Notes under the pieces: generated by a model
What the model was told of the DNA's origin: nothing
Database searches by the model: none
What the model saw: the letters and a program-made list of their open reading frames with translations, nothing else
DNA from: Linyphia triangularis
Lineage: Eukaryota > Arthropoda > Arachnida > Araneae > Linyphiidae
DNA: 64,000 bases
Direction of reading: 5' to 3'
Assembly (NCBI GenBank): GCA_963978545.1
Contig: OZ021727.1
Location: 55,006,487 to 55,070,486 of the forward strand
Shown: one piece after another, positions 24,259 to 35,924 of the stretch
Layout: each line of letters starts with the position of its first letter
Numbering within the stretch: the first letter of the stretch is position 1
Program-made: the position numbers and the translations under genes

Positions 24259-24264
24259 TTTATT
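24259..24264 (-). terminator. candidate polyadenylation signal AATAAA
   Basis: AATAAA on the minus strand, about 165 bases downstream of the stop codon of the candidate terminal exon at 24429-24590. A T-rich stretch follows it. Position and spacing fit a 3' UTR, but AATAAA is frequent by chance in AT-rich DNA. Confidence 0.35.
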
Positions 24265-24428
24265 ATAAAAATGACAGCTATCACTACAGGAAGCAATACA
24301 TTTCTCAAATTTTCAACTTCAGCCTCTTTAAAGGGCCAATTTTGGGCCTTAATCTGGTTTGCTCTTATAAGACCACATTGGTCGTTATTTTAGCCATCAA
24401 CATCACAGAATGAGTTGTTTCGTCAACT

Positions 24429-24590
24429 TTATTCTTCAAAAGCTGGAGGAGCACTTGAGGTGATACGCATCTTCCTTGAAGTAATTGAAGAATCCAAGTC
24501 TTGAGAGGGATATTGAGGTACCTCCATCTTACTTTCGTCATAGTACTGCATACCCTCAGTGGACACAGAAAGAGAATTTCCACTCCTACC
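24429..24590 (-). CDS. candidate terminal exon of a host gene (C-terminal tail)
   Basis: A 54-codon minus-strand frame ends with TAA at 24431-24429 and encodes a polar, Ser-rich tail: it starts RSGNSLSVSTEGMQYYDESK, and the last residues are APPAFEE. The composition is typical of a cytoplasmic C-terminus and unlike the surrounding DNA. An in-frame TGA at 24596-24594 means the frame must begin after it, so a splice acceptor at or near 24591 (AAG) would be needed. A stronger-looking acceptor (TTTCAG) at 24617-24612 favours a different frame that is also open (24622-24365). If the AAG acceptor is used, the split-codon phase matches the donor of the candidate exon at 26923-27056. A polyadenylation signal lies downstream. 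Family not recognised. Confidence 0.33.
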   Translation of the reverse strand, partial: GRSGNSLSVSTEGMQYYDESKMEVPQYPSQDLDSSITSRKMRITSSAPPAFEE

Positions 24591-24771
24591 TTCTCACGGT
24601 TGTTATTAGTACTGAAATTCAAAATTCAGCCCTTAAATACAAACAGCATTCATATAAAATTACAGTAGAAATGCAATACATTCTGAAAAGATAATTAAAT
24701 TTTTAAAATAAAAAAAAGTTAATTTAGTTATGGATGGTATGACACAAATAATATCTTTGGAAGATATTACT

Positions 24772-24818
24772 TATTCATTATAAATAATATCTTTGCAAGA
24801 TATTATTTATAATGAATA
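24772..24818. repeat. perfect 22-bp hairpin with 3-base loop
   Basis: The arms tattcattataaataatatctt form (24772-24793) and its exact complement (24797-24818) flank the loop TGC. A related imperfect hairpin (aatatctt-tgg-aagatatt) lies just upstream at 24751, and a third 'ataatatctt' copy follows at 24820, so the block is three related units in a row. In AT-rich DNA this could extrude as a cruciform or reflect hairpin-templated replication slippage. Confidence 0.85.
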
Positions 24819-26507
24819 AATAATATCTTGCAAAGGTGAAAAAATGTGTAATAAGCTGTTTCAAGTAGGGTTGCTTGGATAAGTCACAATCCTTCATCTA
24901 TCCATTCTTGATGAGTTCTTGCTCTAATTAAACCTCATATTATGTGGCATGAAGGCTTCTATTTTTAAACACAGTAAGGAGTGTGAACAACTTTTTATTT
25001 TTTTTATTTTGTGTTTAAAACCCACTAACATACAATGAACTTAATTTTATAAGCTCAGCAAATGTTATTTTTACAATTTGCTGAGCATATACCAAAGACT
25101 TATAACAGTAATAGTTACATAGCACTAGGCACATTTTCAAACCAACTCAATATTAGTTAAAATTAAAAAAATTAGGGAATAGCATCATTACCTTAAGTGA
25201 CTTTAAAAAAAAAATTACAGTAGGAAGCATTGCACAATTTTTATTGAATTACAGCGTTCGTTATATGTATAAAACATGAAATTGACAAAAATATTAACTT
25301 TTTTAATTTTATTTTTCTATAAAAAAGGAGCTTTTTGGTTGAAATTGACCAATATTTTGTCAAAACGGCTAATGTTGTAAAAAAAAAAGTCTTACAATAT
25401 ATTTTGCTTTACTTTTTACTACATGGTTCTATGATATTCATGAGTATAATGATGAAAATTAAGTTATATTTTCAAAAATAAAAAATATATAGGCTGTTGT
25501 ATAAGATTACACATAAATTTCAATATTTTTACAACATATTATGTATACATAGTAATAACTTTTAAATAAAAATAGGTGTAATAAAATCTGTAGACCATTA
25601 TACTCAACATAGTATAACAAACAACTGTATAAAAAATTATAACTCTATCATAAATACATTTTGAGGTAGAACAAAAGCCAGTTTTGGTTTTCAGTTTTAG
25701 CGAAAAATCGATTCTTTAGAAAACACGATTTTGGAATTTCTCTGCATGGATTTTAGTATTAGCAACAATTTTTGAATTACTGTAACTAAACTTCTATTTA
25801 AAGAACAAGAAAAACACAAACTTATTTGAAAAGAGAAATTTTCAATTCATATGAAAAAAAAAAAATGAAATTTTCATTGATTTTGCCATTTTAAACGTTG
25901 TCAGGCACCTTATGCAATTAATTACAGACTAAAGTTCTTTTATTACACTAATGATAAACACTAATCAAATTAGAGATGAACGAAAAGTGCTTCATTAAAT
26001 ATAGAATATTCTGTGTTTTGAAACCGACTTTTTGGTGCCAGAATATGTAAAGTGAAGTAAGTGTAAACAAAATATTTCCAAATTTTATTACTAAATTTGA
26101 GAAAAACATGATTTAGGATGCAAATGAAATTTTTAAGGTACGTCTTGTTATTATAAACTTAAAAGACAAGACTTTCTACTCTGCTATAGATTTTCCGCCA
26201 AGTCGATTAATGTCAATAAATGGTAGCATGCACCATTTTTAGCAAAGGAAAGGCGTATGGTTGCTGTTACTTGCTAATTTTATGTAAACAACACTTGGTG
26301 CAAAGTGCATAACATTTCAGTATACAGAAATTAAGTTGCTCTTCCGCTCAAGAGTTACCAGTTGGCACTAAGCCTATATGTTTAAATGATCGCCAAGCCG
26401 CATTGTTTACAGTTTGTCACAGGGATGCTATAAGAACTCTATAACGGAAAGTTACAGAAATTAAAAATGATTTGAAAGTTGTTAGTTTGGATGAGATATT
26501 GCTGCAA

Positions 26508-26778
26508 TTAGGTTGTGGTAAATTCCTAGTTGACGTTTATGGGTTGGCGCACTTTTGAAAAAATTGGCGACAAAGCCAGAATGTCGCCAATTCGGAATTC
26601 TAATATGAAATATTGAGAAACGAACCAGCTCCATGATTTGTGGTACAGAAAGGTTGAAGCCAAAGCGCGTCAATAAAAAAAAATAGGGTTGCCAAATTTC
26701 GAACTGTATCGCCTACAAAACAGCGCCAAATCGGCTTGGCGATATTTTAACGTCAACTAGGAATAGACCTTAGGTTGT
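26508..26778. mobile_element. 253-bp MITE with 9-bp target duplication, Mutator-like candidate
   Basis: The terminal inverted repeats are ggtaaattcctagttgacgt(t) at 26517-26537 and its complement at 26749-26769: 19 of 21 match, and the inner 16 are perfect. They are flanked by an exact 9-bp direct repeat TTAGGTTGT at 26508-26516 and 26770-26778. A target duplication of 9 bp is characteristic of Mutator-like elements (8-11 bp). The interior encodes no transposase but has a perfect 11-bp hairpin (26562-26572 with 26582-26592) and a cgccaa/ttggcg hairpin at 26724-26741. The 63-residue minus-strand frame inside is taken to be accidental. The superfamily is inferred from the duplication length only. 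Confidence 0.8.
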
Positions 26779-26922
26779 TTTTATCTGGTACCAGTCAAAT
26801 GGAAGAGTACTGAAATTAGTATGCATGTTTAAATTTTATATGCCTTTAAGACCCTGTTAAGTTAGTTCACAGATTTTTTTTATTGAGTGTTAGACTAAGT
26901 TAGTTCCTAGTAAATTTCTTAC

Positions 26923-27056
26923 CTCTTTTTTGATGAAGTGAAGCCATCCCAGAATGAAAGACCTGATCTTTTTTTCGGCGCCTTCCAACAGGAAACGGTA
27001 CCCAGCTTTTCTTTTCATTCAATATAATAGTTCCACCTCATACCACATTCAATATC
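26923..27056 (-). other. candidate internal exon of a host gene
   Basis: On the minus strand a pyrimidine-rich acceptor ending CCCAG (27057) begins a coding-like segment, and a strong donor (GAG then GTAAGA, boundary at 26923/26922) ends it. No single frame is open across the whole interval. The first part reads as DIECGMRWNYYIE and then stops. The last part is open in two other frames, one giving SWVPFPVGRRRKKDQVFHSG and ending in phase 1. A one-base indel (real decay or assembly error) would explain this. The phase of the donor matches the candidate terminal exon at 24429-24590, about 2.3 kb away, and the MITE at 26508-26778 would then lie in the intron. No family recognised. Confidence 0.28.
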
Positions 27057-27060
27057 TGGG

Positions 27061-30000
27061 ATTAATAAAAGAAAATATTGTAATCTGATATACAGGATTT
27101 TATATTACATCATTTTTAATACACCAACCACAATTTTATGCTCTGCCATTTGCTCTGAAAAGCGACAGAACAAAAAACTTTAAGGATTAATATACATTTA
27201 CAAATTTTATTTTCCTTTTAAGTTTTTAGCCACTGGAGTAATTTCGGTCACCTGCTTTTCTGTTCCAGATAAGCCATTTCTTGATTTGTACAATTGTAAA
27301 ATAAGTTTTGGTACTTTTCTGTTAAAGGGACCATTGCCAATATCTAAATATGGTACGGATATTGACCAGCTTTTTTGTGTCTTTGTAATATTGACATATT
27401 TTTATAATTACACTCCTATAATAAATGTTACTATATGTTTAACTGTAAGCATTTACATATTTAGAACGTAATTAAAAAAGTATTAAACACTTTTTGGTTC
27501 AAAACGGATGAAGGTATACTTAGGTTAACTTAATAGAAAAAAAATCTAAAATGCACAAACTAAAAAATTATGTTGTCTAGTTATACAAGTTTTTTTTGTA
27601 TATTTACTGAAAAAAGCATATTTTATTAAGCGGTAATTAGAAGTAAGTATATGGTTATCGGACATAACACTAATTTAAATTAAGTATTATGGAGTGAGGA
27701 TATTTCTTAGCTATTCCCCATTTAACTGTTTTTCTGTTTGAAAATCAAACCTGATGCAGTTAAATGTCAGATTTTTTTCCAGTTGAATAAATATACATTC
27801 TCATAAAAATATAATAAATTTGAAATGGAAACAGCAATGGAAATATATTGAATTTTTTTAATAATATGCTTCCCTTTTTTTAAATATCAACATCAACAAT
27901 AAAGCATACACTGAAAATATATTCAAATTCTCTTCTCCATCAAATAAAATATAAAACCAAAATAGGAATAAATCGATCCTGAAAAAGTTTTTCATTTAAA
28001 AAAAGCGTCATCACCATGTTTGCAAATCGTCTCAGAAACATCTGCAATTTAATTTAAAAACTCCGAAACCAAAGCCCGCTATCAATCCCATTGATTCTCC
28101 CATCACCCAATTGAAGTCTATGGTAAACTAGTAAACTCCCTCTACCATCATCTGCCTGGAATTCGGCTATGCGTGTTGTCACTTGTCAATGGGCCCACCC
28201 TTTTCATGTCCCTTGCAAACGACTCCCGACTAGGAATGTTCCAGACATGATTAGATGCCCTGGACCACCCCTACAATATCACCATATAACCATCGGGATA
28301 CTCCATGGAGCCGAAGTCACTTTATCTTATCCATCTCTCACAGATTCTGTGATTTCTTCTTGGACTTGTTTTATTTTTTCGGGGGAGTTTTATTTCTGGT
28401 TTCTTTTACCTTTTTTTTATACTTTAGTTCATCCCTGACAGGGAGAAGATATAAAGCTATTTTGAAAAATTATAGGTCGGTTTTGGATCAATAAATCTTG
28501 CAAAATTGAAATTTTATTCTAATGACATAATCAAAATATATCGAAACTGTGTTAGTTTTAGTTTCTAATATCCATAATATTAATTACATATTTTTAAAAT
28601 TATTTTTATGCAGTATTATTTTTTTAAACATCTACCTAATACTAAAGAAAATATAAAAATGATTTTTTAAATTACCGATTTCTTTTAATCTCGCTATCAA
28701 ATTTACTAATATCTATGGTAAGAATAAATTTAGAATATGTTGATGAACATGCTTATGGTTTTAAATTAGTACCTAAAAATAAATCTTAATTTGACATTGA
28801 TGAGCACCAAATTATTTTTATTTAACGAATAATAACACTATCGTCTTCGTACGGAAAAGAATTAAAACATGTATTAATACATTTAGTAGTCAAATTTCAA
28901 GACTATACAAAAATATATATGAATTGGTTTTACAAAAATGCAACATTTTAAACAATATAATCAATATTAGTATAAATAAGTACCTTTTGTTGCAAAAATT
29001 GAAACTCGACTAATTGATAATCTAACAGGTTGGTTTTGATGTGTAACGTAATAAAATCAAATTTTAATACATAAAATGCTAAATAATATTATGTTTGGTA
29101 TAAATTATTGTAATTTTCGAATTTAGAGAATACAGTTTAGATTTAGAAGACACTTCATATATCTAGAAACTATATAAAAACTAACTCTTATATTATTGTT
29201 AGGCTATTTATATAATATTGTAGAGAAAATAAACTCTTCAGTAAATTTCATGTTTAAAAAAAAGAAAATAATTGTAGTGATAATTTTTATTGGATATAGG
29301 CTATTATTCTAAGATAAATAACCGTTTAGTTTCTAAAGCAGTATATTAAATTTAATAGTAGTGTCTTCAACACTGAAGAATGTTTTAACTCTGGATTCTC
29401 ATTATTTCTAAAATCGGTTTTCCTTGGAAATTATCGATATTACCCAATTTATAAAGGCGCATTTACTTTAGGTAAAATAATTTATAAAGACACTCCATCA
29501 CAATACTATTTATGGTTCACCCCTCCATGACCAATAACGATTCATAAAGTCCCCATACTCTAGATGACGCTATTTATTCTTTTCTGCCATAACTTTTCCC
29601 GCATCCAAATTGGCTTGTTCAGTTTTTTTTTTTTTTTTTTCCTTATACTTTTTTATTATCTCGGCTTGTCACTTAAGAAATATTGCAATATATTAGGGAA
29701 GAAAATCAAATGAAGGACAACACGACGGTTTTATGGCGTAGCTAGCACATTCATTATTTTTATCATCATTCTTTTTTATTTCTTTCTCCTTCGAAAATAA
29801 TTTATGTAAGGTTACCGTTGAAATGTTGTGACCCTAGTGATAAATTGAATTCTCAAGTAAAAATTAGATTGTCGGTGAATATTTTTTTGCTATAATAAAT
29901 TATTTAACATCTGAATGAAAATTAGTTGGAAGGAATATTTTTCATCTTTTAGAATTATGTGTAAATTTCAATGACAAAAGAAAGCAGTTCACAAAAATAA

Positions 30001-33000
30001 AATAAATTTTTTATTCAAATGAATCGTAAATATATGTTAATACAAAAATCAATAACACATTCAAGTGTCGATGAGTAGTTTAAAAGATAAACTTAAATAT
30101 TTTATTGTCAGAGTGAAAAAATGTACGGTAGTTTTTATTGTACAATATATATGTGATAGTGGTTTAATATACATTTTATTTAAGTATCTGTTATGAAAGA
30201 TATATATGTCAAATTATTATAATTCATTCAATGCATTTTGATCGAAGTTGTGTATTTTCATCAAACACAAAATATATTTCTTTATGCTTTAAACTACACC
30301 AGTACTTTCAAGATATTTATACGAAGTAATATAATTGTGTTGCGAACGTCCTTTTAGGTGCTCAGAGAAATTATGATTACATTCTACACATAATATTTAA
30401 GTACTGTTCAATTTTAATTTTCAATACATGTTGATGAAATACACCCATTACCGAAACATTCCTATAGGTGATTTTTTTCAAACACGCTAAAATAGAAATT
30501 TATAATTTAGAGTAAAAATAATTAAGATAATACGTTATTTAAAGTTAAAATATGCAATGTGAATACATCTAGAATAATATTTCACTAGCTGTGGAGCTGT
30601 ATTCGTAGAGTTACATGCTTTATTTGATTTTTTTTATGTAGCAACTAAAAAATATTGTTTGGGTGACACCATTTGATTTATTGTTTAAAAGTTAAATTAT
30701 CACAAATGCAATTTTTGTCTGTTAGTAAGGAAGTTATACAGCGTATAAGTAAAATAATATTTGCTAGATTTATTTTTAAATAATATATGGCAGCCATATT
30801 TTTTTTAAAAAAACAGCTCAAAAAATTTTTAGAAAAAAGAATAACTATATCCTGACTTTAATAAATTATTACAACTACTTAATAAACCCCAAAATGGTAT
30901 TTTTTCAGACGATAAATCCTTAGTTCTTACCTTTACATCATTAAAGGGAGTGGGTACCCAAAAATTAATAAATATGCATTTTGAGTTGATTATTGTTTAT
31001 CAAAATTTAAATTCTCCCCTTTATAGGGATACCTCATTTGTAATAATACCTCAAATGGAAGTTTTTTTAATATTTTTTTAACACAAATTTGGTAACTATT
31101 AGTGTAAGTGAAGTTTTTTCTAAAATGCGTTTTTCTCAAAACTACATTTTTCATTATTCGTATACCTTTTTCTCAGAAAGTGTGCAAAAAATCTTTCTAA
31201 AAATTTTATCATATATTTCTTTTATGTATCTATATACAGTGAAGTGATATTTTGTTGTTATTTAAAAAAAAAAATTCTGGCGTTTTTAGGCAAAATAAAC
31301 GTGTGATTTTTAAAAAATGTGAGTGACTTTCACCTAAAATCAGTTAAAAAAAAAAGAAATGAATCACAATCAAAAGCTAACTTAAGTAGAATAACAAGTG
31401 TCTTTTAAATGCACTGACCAAAAATTAGGCTTCTATGTCTAATATTTTCTGAGAAAAAGGTACATGGAATATGCCAAATTAACATTACCGCGGTATAGAG
31501 GGTACAAACTCCCCTAAAATGTAACTATTACAATGATTTTATTGATGAATTCAACAATTCTTACATAGGATTGATGTGACTAACACCCCGCTCTACTTGC
31601 AATAATGTCAATTCATTGACATAAATGCTCCTACATAGTCAAAAATGTTTATTTTTATGAATGAAACTAAATGGTTTTTAGATAGATAAAATATTGTCAT
31701 GGTAAAATTTAAACTTTTGTAAAATACACTTTAAAAAACTACATTTGGAAATTGACTAAATATTATTGATTTCTGGCATTGGATATATTTCTTTTATTTT
31801 GATATGCCATTGTTTGCTTTTTTTCTTGGAAAACTCTTTCTCTTTATTTGGTTAAGCAAAAAGTTTTCGATTTCATATGGGAGGTACATTGAAATAAAGC
31901 TTTTTTAATAATATTTCTGCCCTTTTTTTATGTTTTTTTTTATTTTTATTGGTATCATTATTTACTCTTTTCTTTTTTTCTTTTTTTTTTAATCCATATC
32001 AACTTTCAGATGTAAAGAAAAACTTAATTATTGCTTAGTATACAAATTTCTTCAATGAATGAAGTGGTCTTTTAAAATAATTAAAAAAAAAAAATAATAA
32101 TATTTACGAAATGTGAAAAAAATTATTTAGCAAAACAAAATTAATATATTTAGTATTTTTTTTTTTTTTTTTTTCGAATTCAATTTTATCAGTAATAATC
32201 TAACAATAGGTGCTCATAAAACTAGTGTGCAATGAAAAAAATTCATAATAATGAGTGTTATTCTACATCAGTTATCAAGATTTTAATGGAAAAAGTTTTT
32301 AAAAAAATTGCGTCAATTTTTGCCAGAAAAAGGGCAAAATTATATATCTCTTGAAAATTTTTAAATCTCTCCATAGAAATAAATTGTTATAAGTTACTGT
32401 ATTTTGAATCCCTCTAACATAAAAGTTGAAGGATTTCAGCCAAATGACACGTCGGGCAATAGGTAAAACTTACATAAAGGCTTATTGCGGGTTTTTCTTA
32501 TAATTGTAAATTTTTCTTTAGATTAAGCTTACTTAACATGAGTATAGTAAGAATGAAAAAAATAAAAACAATTACATTATTAATATTTTTTGAACAAGAG
32601 GCGTCGGTTCATTGACAGATAGTACTTGAAGTTACTTACAATGATCCTTTCAATAACAATTTGCGGTGAAACGGATTTGAGCTTGTAAAATAAATTCTCA
32701 ACTCTGCATAAACAACTCAAAAGTGTACTAAAAATATGAATTACGTAGGCAGCAACGCATTTCAGTGGCCATTTCGGACGTTCGGCAATCGGCGTTAATC
32801 AAATGACTGAAAATTCGGCGATACTCATAAAAAGATCAAATAAAGTATATTTTAACAGAAAATGTTTCGAAACATGCTAAAAGAAATTCTGAATTGTATG
32901 AGGTTGCAAAATATAATTTCTAATGACTAGATAGTATCAAACTAGTATCTAAGAAAGTATACAAATAAAAAGATTTTCTACAAGGCGACATGTCATCCAA

Positions 33001-33075
33001 ATGATATTTAACTTTTTCTGCATTTAAATTAAAACTTGCAACTCTTGAATGTAGCAGATACCAATCTACCTTCTT
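27061..33075. other. long non-coding stretch
   Basis: No gene supported. A pyrimidine-rich acceptor (ending CAG at 27268) precedes a plus-strand open frame to 27471 that could be an exon, but no donor or family is evident. A GC-richer patch at 28020-28440 contains only short, unconvincing frames on both strands. Poly-A/T runs occur near 29622-29641, 31971-31990, 32084-32096 and 32157-32175. Confidence 0.45.
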
Positions 33076-33252
33076 CGATTCAATGTAAACCTTTATTTGA
33101 GAGGCAACTCTTAATCTTGATAAAACAAGATATAGTTGCGAAAATACTGTAGTATTTAAATTAATGCCAACGTGATAAAAAGATGATTGACCTTGAGCCA
33201 TGTTTATTGCATTGGTGTACGCAGGCAGTATCGATTTAACAAATTTAAATCT
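33076..33252 (-). pseudogene. Helitron/Pif1-type helicase C-terminal fragment
   Basis: The minus strand from 33252 reads RFKFVKSILPAYTNAINMAQ and continues GQSSFYHVGINL, TTVFSQLYLVLSRL and IKVYIES. This matches the C-terminal motifs of Pif1-family helicases carried by Helitrons: an 'A-x-T/A-I-N-K-A/S-Q-G-Q-S' block, then 'VGI-x-L', then 'VFS(HG)QLYVALSRVRS...KVYI', which contains the arginine of helicase motif VI. Several consensus residues are altered (Lys to Met before AQGQ, HG missing after VFS). The upstream helicase motifs and the Rep nuclease are absent. A short relic, well placed by motif order. Confidence 0.7.
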
Positions 33253-33396
33253 GATTTAATCTTTTTAACAAAATACAGATGCACGTGAGCTTTGAAGAAT
33301 TCTACTGCTTAAATTTATTTAGATTATAATGCGTTTATTTGTTTCTGCATTTTTATTAAACTTCAGTTGATAACGTGTGCCTTGTATATGCGATCA

Positions 33397-33540
33397 CTAT
33401 CTAAAATTTTCACCATACCCCAACCAAGCAGAATTCGGCCATACCCCAACTTTCTCCACCGGGGAAAACTTTTGACCATTCACATCGAAGTAGGCGTGAT
33501 TTCCACATCGGCACTCGAAATACCAGTGGTCTCCTTTCGA
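33397..33540 (-). other. short coding-like segment, unassigned
   Basis: A 47-codon minus-strand frame with ordinary protein composition (segments HWYFECRCGNHAYFDVNGQK and VGVWPNSAWLGYG), bounded by a TGA upstream and a TAG at 33399-33397. It lies next to the Helitron helicase relic and is more GC-rich than the surroundings. It could be an exon, a captured gene piece or chance. I do not recognise it. Confidence 0.25.
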
Positions 33541-33772
33541 TCACTGTTCAAATGATTGAAGATGTCCCCTCTCCCCCTCCCCCCATCTCTGAAGGCGAAA
33601 TCCGAAGTTTTTAAATTACAAGTTGTAATTACGTTCTTATTGCATTTTTTTTTAATTACCTCATACAAAGTTTACATCATGTCGGCTTTTATAACATTGA
33701 AGTAGTGTAGACAGTCTTAAGAAGCAAATTATAGTTGAAGTAAACAAAAGTTTATTGCCAGAGAAATGGTAG

Positions 33773-34000
33773 GTGAGAGTGACGTTTGGCACGCGCAAAG
33801 AGTTCATTATTCCAAAAGGCTTGGTCGAACGGAAGTATAGGGCTTTTATAGATTTCTCAGTGACGTACGACGAGACTCAAGGTGTTTCTCGCAAACTCCA
33901 GAAAATACTAGAGAATTCTAAAGCCAAAATAGAAAGTCCCAATGGGAACACATTACATGTATTTTTTGGAATAGGATGTACTATTTATTTTTTGAATTAA
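33773..34000 (+). other. coding-like open frame without ATG start, unassigned
   Basis: A 75-codon plus-strand frame following an in-frame TAG, with balanced composition (VTFGTRKEFIIPKGLVERKY near the start, LQKILENSKAKIESPNG later). It has no in-frame ATG, so it could only be an internal or terminal exon or a relic. A possible acceptor AG lies directly before it at 33771-33772. No family recognised. Confidence 0.25.
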
Positions 34001-34029
34001 TATTAATTTTTACTGATGCATATATATAT

Positions 34030-34034
<5 letters not shown>

Positions 34035-34106
<72 letters not shown>
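34035..34106. repeat. (TG)n microsatellite
   Basis: 36 uninterrupted TG dinucleotides, preceded by a short TA/TG mixture. Alternating purine-pyrimidine runs of this kind can adopt Z-DNA. Confidence 0.98.
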
Positions 34107-34108
<2 letters not shown>

Positions 34109-34607
34109 GATAATAGTTGAAAAAAGTAATAATATAATAATATAATTATATATTATAATTAATAATATTTATATTTTTTTAAATATAATTTATATTTTTG
34201 AGTCAACATCTCAATCATAAAATATATACCACACTCAGATATGTAAATTGGAACACAACACTCTTATGCTAAAATGATATTTTAATAGGTTGGATAAAAC
34301 CAGTTGTATTGTTACCAGTGTTGAGTATTGTAAATCCTCAATTAAACAACTAACTGTACCTCTTATCCTGACATGCACATTACCACTTGGGAGAATAATT
34401 ATTCTTAAAAGACAAAGATTTTGAATACGCAATCATTTCCTTGAATCCCTAAGATATTTTAATGCATGTTAACATATTTTTGTTTTTTATTTTTTTTAAA
34501 GTTTTATAAGCATTTGTTTGTAGTGATTTTTTCTAATTTCGAAAACAATATGGTGGAAGTTGACAGAGATTCGCCATTTGTATATGATGCAAATGAAGAC
34601 AAAGAAA

Positions 34608-34808
34608 TACACCCTGTCTCAAAAGTGTAGACAGAAGCATAAAATACAATTCACAGTAAAATTAAGAATGGGATGAAATTTTTTTCATATGTGTATTTTT
34701 ATAAACACTACATGGATCACCAGTTAGGATTAATTTATTAGAAAAAACAACAAATGCTGAGTTTATTTAGAAAAACAGAAAATAGGGTGTCCCATAATTA
34801 TAGACAAT
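34608..34808. repeat. left terminal repeat of Tc1 element with two direct repeats
   Basis: The outer motif TACACCCTGTCTCAAAAGTG...TAGACA at 34608-34633 and the inner motif TAGGGTGTCCCATAATTATA...GACAAT at 34783-34808 share the core TGTC-x-CA-x-AA...TAGACA. These are the expected transposase binding sites; that role is inferred from the family. Confidence 0.75.
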
Positions 34809-34945
34809 ATTGTTTTATGGGTTATATTTAAGATTCAGGAACACATTTACAAATCTTAGAATATAATCATGTTTTCATTACCTTTAATAACTTCAAATAC
34901 ATGGTTTTCCATCTAAAGTACTAAGTTTTGCATTACCTCTCTGTA

Positions 34946-35830
34946 CTATCGCTGCTTTAAGGTCTTTGGACAAAAAATATTGGGGTCCATTTTCATATAA
35001 TTTCGTGCTAGATGTCTCCACTTGTTCTCCAATGGATTTAAGTCCGGACTAAGCGATGGCCAATCCCTGACATTGAAATTATTCATGTTGAACCACATAT
35101 TTGTCGAGTTAGACACATGAATAGGCTTCTTGTCTTGTTGAAATACACAGTTTCGAACTCCCAGCAAATCCTGTAGTGAAATAAAATTGGCCTCTAATAA
35201 TTGCTGATAGTTCTGGGAGTTCATTTTCTTGTTACAAGTTGCCAAAAATGTTTGTCCATTAAATACAAACCCATCCCAAGTTAGTACTGATCCTCCACCT
35301 TACTGTCTACTAAAAAAACTTCTTGTTTCGCTTTTAAGGCTTATATCATGGGAGTAAAATTTATATCCATCTGACCCATCCAAGTTCCACTTTTTCTAGT
35401 CATTAAATATTTTTGACAACCATTTATCACAGTAAGACATCATTTTCTTAGTCCAGTTTCAATGTCCAGTTTTGTGGTATACTTTTAAGGCTGGTGTCTT
35501 CAACATTTTCTTGAAAATTATTCGTTTGGATTCCAGTATTATTCTGTAAATGGTATTTTTTGACACTCCAAAATTGGATGCAATTTGTCGCAATGACATA
35601 TTTTTTCTAAATGTCCTGCTGAGAATTATTCTGTCGCAGCTCATAGATGTTATTTTTTGTCAACCAGGTCTTTTCTTTCTGGACAATTAGTTGCCATTAT
35701 GCAAAATTCTGTAAACACTTCTTAATGATCTCTGTAAAATCTTGTATTTATCTTTCCGTTTATTACCTTTAAGTTTTAAATCCAAAACTTTGATGATCTC
35801 CTCTTTCGAAATCTCTTTACCTCTAGGCAT
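34946..35830 (-). pseudogene. Tc1-family transposase, frameshifted
   Basis: The product would bind the terminal repeats and cut and paste the element with a DDE catalytic core. The start ATG is at 35830-35828 (MPRGKEISKEEIIKVLDLKL). A helix-turn-helix block follows at about 35640-35460 (SLRQIASNFGVSKNTIYRII). The first catalytic region is recognisable near 35390 (KWNLDGSDGYKF). After a frameshift come SVLTWDGFVFNGQ, then the second Asp region (NCVFQQDKKPIHVS) near 35150, and the third region (DWPSLSPDLNPLENKW) near 35050-35005, ending at 34946. At least two changes of frame separate these blocks, so the gene is dead. Order and spacing fit a roughly 300-residue Tc1 transposase. Confidence 0.85.
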
Positions 35831-35924
35831 TTTGTCGAATTTGAGAAAACATCGATTTATTAGTCGAAAACAAAAGAAAAATTAGTCCAAAATAATAGAA
35901 GTCAGAAAAGCAGGCAATAAATAC

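Noticed and set aside
26482..26673. 63-residue minus-strand open frame
   Set aside because: It lies almost entirely within the 253-bp MITE and across its hairpins.
28020..28440. GC-richer patch with overlapping open frames as a gene
   Set aside because: Short frames on both strands compete, none has a recognisable motif, and no bounding splice or polyadenylation signals were convincing.
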